Source: Culex pipiens pallens (taxonomy: Eukaryota > Arthropoda > Insecta > Diptera > Culicidae). From it: a DNA stretch of 64,000 nucleotides. The translations under genes and the position numbers were made by a program. Shown here one piece after another: positions 11,380 through 22,740 of this stretch. The stretch lies in assembly GCF_016801865.2 (NCBI RefSeq), contig NC_068939.1, positions 147,476,715-147,540,714 of the forward strand, in the 5' to 3' direction. The notes under the pieces were generated by a model. The model was not told the DNA's origin. It saw only the letters and a program-made list of their open reading frames with translations, and made no database searches. The first letter of the stretch is position 1. Each line of letters begins with the position of its first letter.

Positions 11380-12396
11380 CCACCGTGCGATTCTCTGAGA
11401 TTTCAGTCATTCGATTTTTTTTTGTATTTTTCAATCCGGCTGCAACTTTTTTGGTGGTTTTGGTTGGTATGCCCAAAGAAGCCATTTTGCATCATTAGTT
11501 TGTCCATATAATTTTCCACACAAATTTGGCAGCTGTCCATACAAAAATGATATATGAAAATTGAAAAATCTGTATTTTTTGAATGATTTTTTTAATCGAA
11601 TTGGTGTCTTCGGCAAAGTTGTAGGTATGGATGAGGACTACACTGGAAAAAAAAGATACACGGTACAAATTTTTTAGGGATTTTTGATCTCACTTTTAGT
11701 CACTGAAACTTGAAAAAAAAAAACTTTATTTTTCTTATTATGCTTTAGGAGACATCAATGGGCAATGGGCGAAATATTGGTCGCCCATAGTTGCTCAAAT
11801 ATTGCCATGCAAAGATATAAAAACAGGAAAATTTATGTTTTCTATGTCTCACCCAAACAATCCAACATTTTCTAATGTCGATATCTCAGCAACTAATGGT
11901 CCGATTTTAAAAGTTGAAATATGAAACATTCGTGAAATTTTCCGATCTTTTCGAAAACAATATTATCATTTTCTTTTTTTTTTCAAGTCAAAACTAACAT
12001 TTCAAAAGGGCCAAAAATTCAATATTACGCCCTATTGAAATGTTAGTCTTGATTTAAAAAAATTGAAAATATTGTTTTCAAAAATATCGGAAAATTCCAC
12101 AAATGTTTCATTTTCTCACATTAAAAATCAGACCATTATCATCTTTTCAAAAATGTTTTTTTCAAAAGTGAGTAAACATGGGCACTTATTTTAAAAAATG
12201 AATATCTGCGACTATTTTTTAAAAAAGTTACCTAAAAATGGATATAACTTGGAATTGGTGCACTTTATCAAAAATTTAACATAAGTATTTTTTGATTGCA
12301 AATTCGATTTTACATACAAAAATGAATTGCGATTTTTTTGAGAAAATTAGTATTGATTCAAAAATTCATAACTCGGTCAAAGATTCAATTTTTGCA

Positions 12397-14460
12397 TTAC
12401 CCGGGCAGACGGTAATAATACAATTCAATACTGTTAAAATAACAGAAAATGTTATGGTATCTTCTTGAAAAATCCATTTTTGCATAAGGGTTTAATAACA
12501 GTTTATGTTATCATAACAAAATTTGTTGTTGGTCTGATATTGGTTGACAGCCAAAATAACTTTTGAATAACATTTTTTGTTATGGAAGAATACCTCAAAC
12601 TGTTATTTGGATGATCGGATTAGTTGTTAAAATAACAAAAAATAATAACAAAGATATGTTCGAAGAATAATTAAAAACATTATTATTCTGTTATTACAAT
12701 AGGGTAATTCTCTACCAACTCACACGAAATCGGGAAAAGTTGCCCCGACCCCTCTTCGATTTGCGTGAAACTTTGTCCTAAGGGGTAACTTTTGTCCCTG
12801 ATCACGAATCTGAGGTCCGTTTTTTGATATCTCGTGACGGAGGGGCGGTACGACCCCTTCCATTTTTGAACATGCGAAAAAAGAGGTGTTTTTCAATAAT
12901 TTGCAGCCTGAAACGGTGATGAGATAGAAATTTGGTGTCAAAGGGACTTTTATGTAAAATTAGACGCCCGATTTGATGGCGTACTCAGAATTCCGAAAAA
13001 ACGTATTTTTCATCGAAAAAAACACTAAAAAAGTTTTAAAAATTCTCCCATTTTTCGTTACTCGACTGTAAAAAATTTTGGAACATGTCATTTTATGGGA
13101 AATTTAATGTACTTTTCAAATCTACATTGTCCCAGAAGGGTCATTTTTTCATTTAGAACAAAATTTTTCATTTTAAAATTTCGTGTTTTTTCTAACTTTG
13201 CAGGGTTATTTTTTAGAGTGTAACAATGTTCTACAATGTTGTAGAGCAGACAATTACAAAAATTTTGATATATAGACATAAGGGGTTTGCTTATAAACAT
13301 CACGAGTTATCGCGATTTTACGAAAAAAAGTTTTGAAAAAGTTACTTTTTGCGTTTCTCTTTGTTTCGTCGTCCGTGTCTGTCGCGGGTGACCATGAACG
13401 GCCATGATCGATGACGACCAACTTTTTCAAAACTTTTTTTCGTAAAATCGCGATAACTCGTGATGTTTATAAGCAAACCCCTTATGTCTATATATCAAAA
13501 TTTTTGTAATTGTCTGTTCTACAACTTTGTAGAACATTGTTACACTCTAAAAAATAACCCTGCAAAGTTAGAAAAAACACGAAATTTTAAAATGAAAAAT
13601 TTTGTTCTAAATGAAAAAATGACCCTTCTGGGACAATGTAGATTCGAAAAGTACATTAAATTTCCCATAAAATGACATGTTCCAAAATTTTTTACAGTCG
13701 AGTAACGAAAAATGGGAGAATTTTTAAAACTTTTTTAGTGTTTTTTTCGATGAAAAATACGTTTTTTCGGAATTCTGAGTACGCCATCAAATCGGGCGTC
13801 TAATTTTACATAAAAGTCCCTTTGACACCAAATTTCTATCTCATCACCGTTTCAGGCTGCAAATTATTGAAAAACACCTCTTTTTTCGCATGTTCAAAAA
13901 TGGAAGGGGTCGTACCGCCCCTCCGTCACGAGATATCAAAAAACGGACCTCGGATTCGTGATCAGGGACAAAAGTTACCCCTTAGGACAAAGTTTCACGC
14001 AAATCGAAGAGGGGTCGGGGCAACTGCTGTGTGAGTTGGCGGAGAATTACCCAATAACAATCCAATAACAAAAAAATCATAACGACGAATAACAAATCTT
14101 GTTTTAAAAAACATAAAATGTTATTGGCCTTGTATTTTCAAATATCAAAAAATGTTATTCCCAAGTTATTTCCGTCTGCTCGGGTAGGTTTTAATAACAC
14201 TTTAAGTTATAACAAAATTTGTTATTGGTCTGATATTGATTGAAAGCCAAAACAACTTTTGAATATCATTTTTTTTTATGGAAGAATACCTCTCACAGTT
14301 AATTTTGTTATTGTATTGTTACTACACTAACAATCCAATAACAAAAAAAATGATAACGACGAATAACAAATCTTGTTTTACATAACATTAAATGTTATTG
14401 GCGTAGTATTTTCAAATATCAAAATATGTTATACCCAAGTTATTTCCGTCTGCTCGGGAA
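12397..14460. mobile_element. MITE M4 (TGCA target duplication), partly dimeric
   Basis: Ends TTACCCGGGCAGACGG and CCGTCTGCTCGGGAA are inverted repeats flanked by TGCA (12393-12396 and 14461-14464). The interior is rich in AATAACA/TGTTATT. An internal right terminus (CCGTCTGCTCGGG) at about 14174-14186 is followed by a second partial monomer (14187-14460), so the element is a tandem dimer lacking one left end. Copy one of the dimer is interrupted by the fold-back at 12702-14052. Confidence 0.8.
12702..14052. mobile_element. Fold-back MITE F, copy 2 (complete, 1351 bp)
   Basis: Ends GGGTAATTCTCTACCAACTC and GAGAATTACCC; flanked by AATA (12698-12701 and 14053-14056). Arms of more than 600 bp are nearly identical in inverted order around a spacer of about 90 bp at 13340-13430. 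The two ends differ by a small indel: the left has ACACGAAATCGGGAAAAGTT, the right reads CAACTGCTGTGTG. The empty site is visible in the second M4 monomer (TTACTACACTAACAATCC near 14320), which supports a 4-bp duplication. Sola-type elements make 4-bp duplications, but assignment needs a database. Confidence 0.9.
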
Positions 14461-14500
14461 TGCAGAACCTTCTGGATTTTTTTTTAGGCAAATAGCTTAA

Positions 14501-16115
14501 AAAAATATGGCAGCTAAAAATGTTTTTTTTTTTCTTAAATATTGATGAGTTTTTATCAAATTTATCAATTCATTAAACATTAAAAAAAAGGTTTCGTGAC
14601 AAATAAATACAAAATCAGATAACATGGAATAACAAGCAAAACTCAAATAAAAATGTGCAAACAAAATTTCAAAAAAAAAATTACTCGCTCCTTTCTCACT
14701 ACGTGACACGTGACAGAAACGGGAAGCCGTTTTCTCTCGCAACTAAAGTGGGGTTGACTTTTCCGGGCAAACGTAAATATTTGTGCCGGGTATCCGTTAC
14801 CCCAACGCTGCTGATTCCAGTTAAACTTTTGTTTTCCCAGGGCCGCACAAGCCGACTCATGGTGAAGCACTTTTTCCCTTCAATTGTTTACCTTTCAACG
14901 GGTTTGCTGATGAAATGTGTGTCTCATTCGATGAGAAGTGCGAAGGAAAGCTTCGGGGAGGAACTTTAGATTTAAAATTAATTACTTTTGCTTTATTTGT
15001 TCTGTGGTTTTGTATTCTATCATATTTTTTTCTATTTTCAGGTAATAAAATCAACTGAGGAAATTAACTAGAATTGTTAAAGGTACGTGAAAAACAATTT
15101 CAACTTTATTCAATTTGAAACTCGCAAAAAACACGAAGCAATTCTCGTCTCAATTTGAAGTTGTCAACCCCGTGATGGAAGTTTTCCCCGAAAAAAATAA
15201 CAAAATAGACATCGGAAAAACTTTGCAAAGTAAAACATCGAGGTTGTTTTCGTTTCTAATTCAAAGCTCCGTCCAATTCACTGCACCCGGCCCCAAATAA
15301 ACGCAAGTCGTCATCGTAGGCAATTCGGACAATTTGGAAAAGCAATTCAACTTTTATTGCTTTCTCCCCTTGGGAAAGGCGTTGATGCTTTAATGGGGAC
15401 GCTTTTCTGCGCCCCTCGCGGCAGAAAAGCTCTACGCTAACGACTAAATCGGAAATGATGACGTCGTCGGCGTCGTTTTCAAGTTAAAAAAATAGAAACA
15501 GCCTTGGACGGGACGACCATTCGGCGCGTTAAGTAGTTGACACGTTCTTGGAATGCCGTTTTCCGGTTCCTCTCGATGATTGCAGATGTCCGAGGCAAAG
15601 TTGGATCATTGAATTTGATGTTGGACAAAATCATTAAAGTTAATCAATTAGTTTATATTTTTCAACGTGACTAATTTACTTGTCTACTAAAAAACATAAA
15701 TTTTGACCAAAATTCCCGTCAAATCATCCCATAGTGACCCACGGTAGTACACCGATTGAAGTCAATATTGGAGCGATTTGGCTCTTCGTTTTTCGCACTC
15801 TGGTCGATCAAAGCCAAATACCGGTCATCGATGAGGCCGGGGTCTGGCCCTGGCTTGGCGGAAAAAATAGACATTATCTCGTGCCAGTGGGGCGGGGGGG
15901 AAGACTCGTCTTACGCACTTGTGGACCTTCCAGCTTAACAGCAGCGATGGCATCGGTTTTGTGTGACACTTTTCGGAAGAAGGTAGGTTTTTTGGTTCTT
16001 ATTTCGAAGAAAATCTTCAAGAAAGCGACGGAGTGTGCGATAGTGATGTTACTGAATATGACAAAACATGAACAGTAATTAGTTGTTATTAAAAATAAGT
16101 AAAATAAATTATGCC
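14501..16115. other. Single-copy tract, no gene recognised
   Basis: 14690-15060 and 15100-16080 have mixed composition with several ORFs of 60-114 codons on both strands, none recognisable. GC is clearly higher at 15360-15600 and 15770-15960. No splice-bounded coding segment could be defended. Confidence 0.4.
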
Positions 16116-16119
16116 TTAT

Positions 16120-16316
16120 TTTATTAAATTTTATGTAATATTACACCCTGAAATATGTAGCCCATCTGTATGAGATACCTACTTGACCGAAAAGTCAAGC
16201 TTATTATATGCGTTTATCCTTTCCACTTTTCTCCTATCTGATGGCCGAGCGGGCTAAGGCGCCAGTCCTTACTGCTGGTACTGGGATTGAATCCCGTCGG
16301 TTGCTACTTTTTTGTG
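16120..16316 (+). mobile_element. Repeat L with tRNA-Leu-like end, single copy
   Basis: Begins around ATGTAATATTACACCCTGAA and passes AGCCCATCTGTATGAGA. It ends in a tRNA-like block with TGGCCGAGCGGGCTAAGGCG (class II A box), GCGCCAGTCCTTACTG and a B box GGGATTGAATCCCG. The anticodon loop would read TTA with C at position 33, so it is not a functional tRNA. The same unit occurs twice in inverted order at 28687-29492. Confidence 0.65.
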
Positions 16317-16334
16317 TTTAGTGTAGATACAGTG

Positions 16335-16753
16335 GGACCGTGGTGTAGGGGTAAGCGTGGTTGCCTCTCACCCAGTCGGCCTGGGTTCGATTCCAGAAGG
16401 TCCCGGTGGCAAATTTTGAGACGAGATTTGTCTGATCACGCCTTCCGTCGGACGGGAAGTAAATGTTGGCCCCGAACTAACCTAAAAAGGTTAGGTCGTT
16501 AGCTCAGTCCAGGTGTAGGAGTCGTCTCCCTGGGTCCTGTCTCGGTGGAGTCGCTGGTAGGCAGTTGGACTAACAATCCAAAGGTCGTCAGTTCGAATCC
16601 CGGGTTAGATGGAAGATAAGGTGTAAAAAGAGGTTTACAATTGCCTCAACAATCATGCCTTCGAACACCTAGTTTCGAGTAGGAATCTCGCAATCGAGAA
16701 GCCAAGGCAATGCTGTTGAGCGAATAATTTGATTTTTGATTTTTGATTTGTAC
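16335..16753 (+). mobile_element. Complete two-tRNA SINE with target duplication
   Basis: Flanked by ATACAGTG (16327-16334 and 16754-16761). The head resembles tRNA-Glu: GGGACCGTGGTGTAGGGGTA, TCTCACCCAGTCGGCC, then GGTTCGATTCC and GGTCCC closing against GGGACC. The linker CAGGTGTAGGAGTCGTCTCC is shared with the SINE at 2990. The second tRNA-like block has TTGGA-CTAACAA-TCCAA then GGTCGTCAGTTCGAATCCCG (16555-16605). The 3' tail is a simple repeat of TTGATTT. At 419 bp it is long for a SINE but is the best preserved of its type here. Confidence 0.8.
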
Positions 16754-17148
16754 ATACAGTGTGTAATATTGCCGCTCCAAAAATTGTTTAAAAAAAATTT
16801 GATTCAATGATTAATGTTGAATTAACTGATAGGAATCATTTGTGGCAAATGAAGTGAAATTGTTGCTCAAGTAAGATTTTTGTCCTTCTCCTTTTCCCTT
16901 GGAATGTTTCCGAAAAAATCAGACAAAATAATTATAATTATTTAATTTTTCAATGAGCGTTTATTTAAGATTTTTATGAAATAGAGCTTTTAATCTGTCT
17001 ACTAAAGCGTCCTATTTTAACGGAAAAATAATTTTGAAAATCCCGGAAATTGCAGGGGTTTTTTAGCCCTACTGTAAAAATTTTAAAGAAAAAAGTATCA
17101 AATAAATTTGAAGAAATGATAACAGGTATGTCAGTGCCAAAGAATTGC
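16754..17148. other. AT-rich sequence
   Basis: No gene. The part from about 16995 may be the left end of the degenerate element described next. Confidence 0.35.
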
Positions 17149-18064
17149 TTAGGCTTCATCCATAAAGTACGTCACGCAAAAATTAGCCAAAATTTACCCC
17201 CCCCTCCCCCCCCTTTGTCACGCTTTTCCTATACTTATAACATGCAATGTCACACTTGCTCAGACCCCCCCTCCCCCCCTAGAGCGTGACATACTTTATG
17301 GATGACGCCTTAGTAACATTCATAGACTTTAATTGAATTTTTGGATGCAGCACTATCATCCTGTAACTCGAAAAATAATATTCAAAATAATTTAAAGTGT
17401 TGCTTTTCATTGAAAAGGGAATAACAAAAATTGAAAAAATGTTTCCTTAAATGTGTGAACTCAAAAAATCATTTTTTTTGAGGAAAATATCAAATATTTA
17501 AACCAAATTGATTTTTAAAGAACATGCGGATGGGATATTGTTTATCTACAAACATTGGGAAACATTCGGTATGTTTTTAGTCAATTCTAAAGTACTGACT
17601 TAAACAATCAGTTCTTTGCCAACACTTTTCAATCTAGTTTTTTTTATTTTTAAAAGTCGAGCAAGCAAACGAAATTTTTTAGATTTTTTACGTTTGTAGA
17701 AAAATATTATGTTTTGCAGAATAGAATGTGAATATACTTAAAACACTCAAATCTATTATTCAGTTTTTTTATTAACTAAAAAAAAGTTAGCATTTTAATT
17801 TATTTGCATGATGTATAGAAAAAAATAACAGTCAAATTCAAAGATATTGCAGATTTGTAAACTTGAATAAAAAAAAGTCTAGAAAATTGTTTGATAAAAG
17901 CTTTGAAATACTTTTTAGTGCATTCAATTGTACCAGAATTTTCAAACACAAAAATGAATGAATTTGAAAAAAAAAATTGATATTTTGTAACCCGGGATAA
18001 CCGAGATAAAATAAAAAAAATCCGGGAATTCTGTCCAGGGATATTCCAGGATGGACGCCCTACT
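16995..18064. mobile_element. Possible degenerate element with CCCGG-rich ends
   Basis: The left side has AAAGCGTCCTATTTTAACGG then TCCCGGAAATTG. The right side has CCGGGAATTCTGTCCAGG and GGATGGACGCCCTA, which is inverted relative to the left. Pairing is poor and no target duplication was found. The Harbinger-type MITE at 17152 would lie inside it. Confidence 0.35.
17152..17309. mobile_element. Harbinger-type MITE (TTA target duplication)
   Basis: TIRs GGCTTCATCCATAAAGTACG and TACTTTATGGATGACGCC are flanked by TTA (CTTA on both sides, 17148-17151 and 17309-17312). The short interior holds two runs of CCCCCC. A relative lies at 56416-56543 and a degraded one at 27488-27626. Confidence 0.85.
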
Positions 18065-18440
18065 CTCTACAAAATTATTATTTTGGGACCATAGATCGGA
18101 AAAAGATGTACAACTTTGGGCAAAAAAATGCATAAATTCATATTCTTTTTTTTTAAGTCACCCTTTTCGAACGATTCTCGATACACGCAACTTTTTTCAA
18201 GGCATGACTTAAAAGCACTGAAGCTATTCGGATATGTTCCGGGGTCAAAAACCTTCGGCCTCTGGCTTGTTACGGCGGTAGACCCACCGACCTTGACTCC
18301 AAGCAGTGCTTGGATGACCCAGATCATCCCAATAAGTGGTTACAACAATGCACTGTAGCCTACCACACTCACTGCAGCTGTCTGGGTATAATCCGTTGTC
18401 AAAATCTTGAAGTTTCGACTTGTTTCTTTTATTTTTCATA
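18065..18440. other. Unassigned sequence of moderate GC
   Basis: 18200-18400 has higher GC and overlapping ORFs of 63-86 codons on both strands, none recognised. It could be an old retroelement 3' region, but no tail or target duplication is visible. Confidence 0.35.
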
Positions 18441-18684
18441 TAGGGGAACTATACCTTTTCTCAGCCTATTTCTATTATCGGCCTATCAGCACTTTGAACA
18501 TGAATTAAAGCTTTCATAAAGTGTTTTTGACTCTTCCAAAGTAATAAATAGCTCAAATAAAAGTGAGCAAGCAACTCTCCATTGTTGATACATGTAAAAA
18601 TGTTGATTTAATAGCGGAAAACGGCAAAAGTGATGAGAATTGGCCGAACGGCTTAGTGTGATTAAAATGGGTATATTTCCCCTA
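18441..18684. mobile_element. Short MITE with TAGGGGAA ends
   Basis: TAGGGGAACTATACC at the left and GGGTATATTTCCCCTA at the right form inverted termini about 244 bp apart. The interior has no ORF of note. Fold-back copy 3 begins right at its right edge. Confidence 0.6.
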
Positions 18685-18685
18685 A

Positions 18686-19767
18686 GTAATTCTCCGCCAA
18701 CTCACACAGCAGTTGCCCCGACTCCTCTTCGATTTGCGTGAAACTTTGTCCTAAGGGGTAACTTTTGTCCCTGATCACGAATCCGAGGTCCATTTTTTGA
18801 TATCTCGTGACGGAGGGGCGGTACGACCCCTTCCATTTTTGAACATGCTAAAAAAGAGGTGTTTTTCAATAATTTGCAGCCTGAAACGGTGATGAGATAG
18901 AAATTTGGTGTCAAAGGGACTTTTATGTAAAGCTGTACGCCCGATTTGATGACATACTCAGAATTCTGAAAAAATGTATCTTTCATCGAAAAAAAAACAC
19001 AAAAAAAGTTTTAAAAACTTTGCCATTTTCCGTTACTCGACTGTAAAATTTTTTGGAACATGTCATTTTAAGGAGAATTTAATGTACTTTTCGAATCTTG
19101 ACCATTGACCACGACGACCAACTTTTTCAAAACTTTTTCTTTCGTAAAATCAAGATAACTCGTGATCTTTATAAGCAAACCCCTTATGTTTATATATCAA
19201 AATTTTTGTAATTTTCTGCTCTACAACTTTGTAGAACATTATTACACTCCAAAAAAATAACCCTGAAAAGTTAGAAAAAACACGAAATTTTAAAATGAAA
19301 AATTTTGTTCTAAATGAAAAAATTACCCTTCTGGGTCAATGTAGATTAGAAAAGTACATTAAATTTCCCTTAAAATGACATGTTCCAAAAAATTTTACAG
19401 TCGAGTAACGGAAAATGGAAGAGTTTTTAAAACTTTTTTGGTGTTTGTTTTTTTTAATGAAAACTACGTTTATTCGGAATTCTGAGTACGCCATCAAATC
19501 GGGCGTCTAATTTTACATAAAGTCCCTTTGACACCAAATTTCTATCTCATCACCGTTTCAGGCTGCAAATTATTGAAAAACACCTCTTTTTTCGCATGTT
19601 CAAAAATGAAAGGGGTCGTACCGCCCTTCCGTCACGAGATATCAAAAAACGGACCTCGGATTCGTGATCAAGGACAAAAGTTACCCCTTAGGACAAAGTT
19701 TCACGCAAATCGAAGAGGGGTCGGGGCAACTTTTCCCGATTTCGTGTGAGTTGGTAGAAAATTACCC
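18686..19767. mobile_element. Fold-back MITE F, copy 3 (internal deletion)
   Basis: The left end has GTAATTCTCCGCCAACTCAC with the CAGCAG variant, and the right end has CCCGATTTCGTGTGAG and AATTACCC. Compared with copy 2 most of the left arm between GAATTTAATGTACTTTTCG and the spacer is deleted. The remaining spacer sequence (GACGACCAAC beside the right arm) is inverted relative to the end types when compared with copies 1 and 2. Confidence 0.85.
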
Positions 19768-19852
19768 ATATAGTGTCAGAATTGTTTTGTGATATTGTTT
19801 TTTATTAAAACATGAAAATTGGGTTTGGAAAATTTGATCATTTTCTATAATA

Positions 19853-20708
19853 GAGCAATTCTCTGAGATTTCTGTCATTCGATTTTTTTGTATTTTTTAA
19901 TCTAGCTGAAACTTTTTTGGTGCCTTCGGTATGCCCAAAGAAGCCATTTTGCATCATTAGTTTATTCATATGATTTGCCATACAAATTTGGCAGCTGTCC
20001 ATGCAAAAAATAATAAATGAAAATTCAAAAATCTGTATCTTTTGAAGGAATTTTTTGATCGATTCGGCGTCTTGGGCAAAGTTGTAGATATGGATAAGGA
20101 CTACACTGAAAAAATGATACACGGTAAATTTTTTTTTGTGATTTTTAATTTCTCTTGATTTGCAAAAAAACAATATTTTTATTTTTTTATTTTCTGATAT
20201 GTTTTAGAAGACATCAAATGCAAACTTTTCAAAAAATTCCAGAACGGGTAAAAAATCTTTGACCGAGTTATGATTTTTTGAATCATTACTGATTTTTTCA
20301 AAATAATCGAAATAGCGGTCGCAAAAATTTTTCAACTTCATTTTTCGATGTTAAATCAAATTTGCAACCAAAAAGTACTTTAGTGAAATTTTGACAAAGT
20401 GCACCGTTTTAAAGATATAACATTTTTTAAATATTTTTTTTTTTTTGAAAAGCTGAGAAAATTCCATACCTACAACTTTGCCCAAGACACCAAATCGATC
20501 AAAAAATCATTCAAAAGATACAGATTTTTGAATTTTCATTTATTATTTTTTGCATGGACAGCTGCCAAATTTGTATGGAAAATCATATGAACAAACTAAT
20601 GATGCAAAATGGCTTCTTTGGGCATACCGAAGGCACCAAAAATTTTTCAGCCGGATTAAAAAATACAAAAATTAATTAAAAAAGACCGATTTCGTAGAGA
20701 GTTGCTTA
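19853..20708. mobile_element. Family X fold-back element, best-preserved copy
   Basis: Left arm GAGCAATTCTCTGAGATTTC, GTATGCCCAAAGAAGCCATT and ACAAATTTGGCAGCTGTCCA is mirrored by the right arm TGGACAGCTGCCAAATTTGT, AATGGCTTCTTTGGGCATAC and AGAGAGTTGC. No clear target duplication. The overlapping ORFs of 111 and 63 codons are the two arms read in opposite senses. Confidence 0.8.
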
Positions 20709-21590
20709 ATAACTATTCGACCAAAACGTTAAAAAAGTGTGATGGATCATTATCAAACGTTTTATTTCAAATTTAAATTTAGTTTAAAAATCTGAATTAT
20801 CTACTTTCCTGATTTTTTTTACATTTTTGAAATAAATTTGAGAAAAAAAACTCAAGTTTTAAATTGTTTACATTTTGTTTGAATTGGATAACAATAAATT
20901 CATCCTTGTTAATTTTTAAAATGTTTAGGATTTGTTTTTGTGAAAAGATTTGGAACTTTTCTAAATTTAAAACAATTGCAGGCGGTTTTTTTAATTTGCT
21001 AAAGAATTTTTGAAAGATAACCTTTTGCATAACTATAAAATGTGCAAAAATGTTTAGATTCAAAACACACATAATTAAAAAGTTTTTTTAATCCTGTTTC
21101 AAGATATTTTGCATTTTTTTTTTACAGTTTTGCAAATATTTCTTGAACGTTTGTTTTCCATGTTTATTTTATTTTATTTGGCATGGGAGTTTCTTGGCCA
21201 AATAACAAATTTATTTGGCGATTGGGGTTTGCCTTCCCGGAATAAGGCTGTCCAAAAAGGCACTTTTAGACGATTTATGGTACCAAAACAAAGAGCCCAG
21301 AGTTGTAATCAAACAAAAAACTTAATTGAATTTGAAAATAATGTGTCAAAATGTCTTCAACGTAAGAAAAATCCCTCAAGAAATGTTTCCCAATTTTTTA
21401 ATATAACTGGTCTTTTTTGATGGTTTTTAGCAAAGGACAATAAGTGATTAATTAATTAATTCATTAACTAATCATCTAAAGTTATTTTTCAAGGTTTCAG
21501 CATAACTTAATATATGAAAATGATGTTTGAAACAAAAAAAAAGGTGAGATTGATAATGAGTTTCTAAAATTTTTACTTTTTTGAAAAACA
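20709..21590. other. AT-rich sequence, no feature seen
   Basis: Contains a 103-codon plus-strand ORF (21109-21420) rich in F and L that looks like chance translation. No transposon termini recognised. Confidence 0.4.
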
Positions 21591-22740
21591 CTTTACTAAT
21601 AAACCACCGCGAAGCGTCGATCTCCAGACCAAAATTTGTCGCCACTTGTGTGTCTCCTTGGTGGCACAAAAAAGAAACCAAGAAAACCGGTCCCTTCCCT
21701 GAACCGGATGGCCGACCAGGACGGAACTGGAACGCTCAAAAGGCGCGCAATTTGGGAAGGGATTTTTTTTCGTCTTCTTCTTCTTTGGAAGCGACATTTG
21801 AAAGCCATGCTGACAGTTGACATTAAATCGATTGGGAGCAAGAGGGGAAATAGAAGAAAAAAAAATATAAAGAAGAGCAATCTAGCAGTTGCTTAAGTTG
21901 GCTCGTTAAGGGGAGGACGACGACGACGATGAAATTTTCGCTGCTCGTTATCTGTTGGAATTTGGAATTGTGATGCCGATCGGAATTTGTTTCGTTGTTG
22001 GGGCTATCGATGCAGAAGGAATGCTTGCTGGAATAGAGCTGTTGAAGCTAATTGGGCGAAAATATTTACGGTAGGCATAAACATTTGGATTATTGGCGTG
22101 TTAAAGCATTTATTTTTGAAATCTTATCCATTTTATTTCAACATTATCAAGAGATTTAGAAAATTTTGACAAATCATGAATTCTACGTAAAAACCATACC
22201 TAAATTATAATTTTTACTTTATTAAAAACTTGATGCCCTGAAAACGACAAGGATTGCTGTTTAATCTTCAGTCCCCATTAAAGAATTATTACCAACTTAT
22301 CACAAAACAAACATCACGTCAGCCAGCATCCAATAATGCCATCATCTTTGCCGCCCCCACAAATTGGCTAAACCTCGATTCCACAAAATTAAATCTGTCT
22401 ATTTATGGGCTTTGTTACGCCGTAGATAAATATATCAGATCCTGTTACCAATAACAATGTTCTGGCCGACAGCGGCAGCAACTCTCCCTCTGAAGTCAAG
22501 CCTATCGACCAGCCCCAAAATCCCATTGAAATTCCTCCGGCAAACGCGCAACAACGGTGGACCATCGTCGTCAGTAGGCCGCAGACTGTCAGCAAGTTCG
22601 GTTAAGGTAGGGTTGCGGACCAGATGGCCGGCGCATGGAACCGTGGCCTGGGGTAGGTTCTTGTGGAAAATTCGTGGAAAAGGCACTGTCTGTGAGTTTC
22701 AAGCTTTAAAAATCGATGCTTTTGGGAATATTTGTTTAAG
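21591..22740. other. Single-copy island of moderate GC
   Basis: Higher GC than its surroundings at 21600-21990 and 22440-22690. ORFs of 60-95 codons overlap on both strands without recognisable domains. It is a candidate for regulatory or exonic sequence, but nothing more can be supported. Confidence 0.35.

Larger units (their letters stand above)
11380..14500. mobile_element. Family X element carrying a nested insertion
   Basis: The left part (11380-12396) matches family X: ATTCTCTGAGATTTCAGTCA, then AAGAAGCCATTTTGCATCAT, then TTCGGCAAAGTTGTAGGTAT. X sequence resumes after 14464 with AGAACCTTCTGGATTTTTTT. That corresponds in inverted form to CCAGAACGGG near 20240 of the better-preserved X copy. 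The opposite arm is missing. The insertion between the two parts is the element at 12397-14460. Confidence 0.6.

Noticed and set aside
9539..13675. A recurring 71-codon ORF beginning MMFISKPLMSIY in several places
   Set aside because: It is the same fold-back arm read in each copy and orientation. It has no recognisable domain and varies without regard to coding.
16240..16310. Possible functional tRNA-Leu gene
   Set aside because: The anticodon loop lacks T33 and would read TTA, and the block recurs as part of repeat L.
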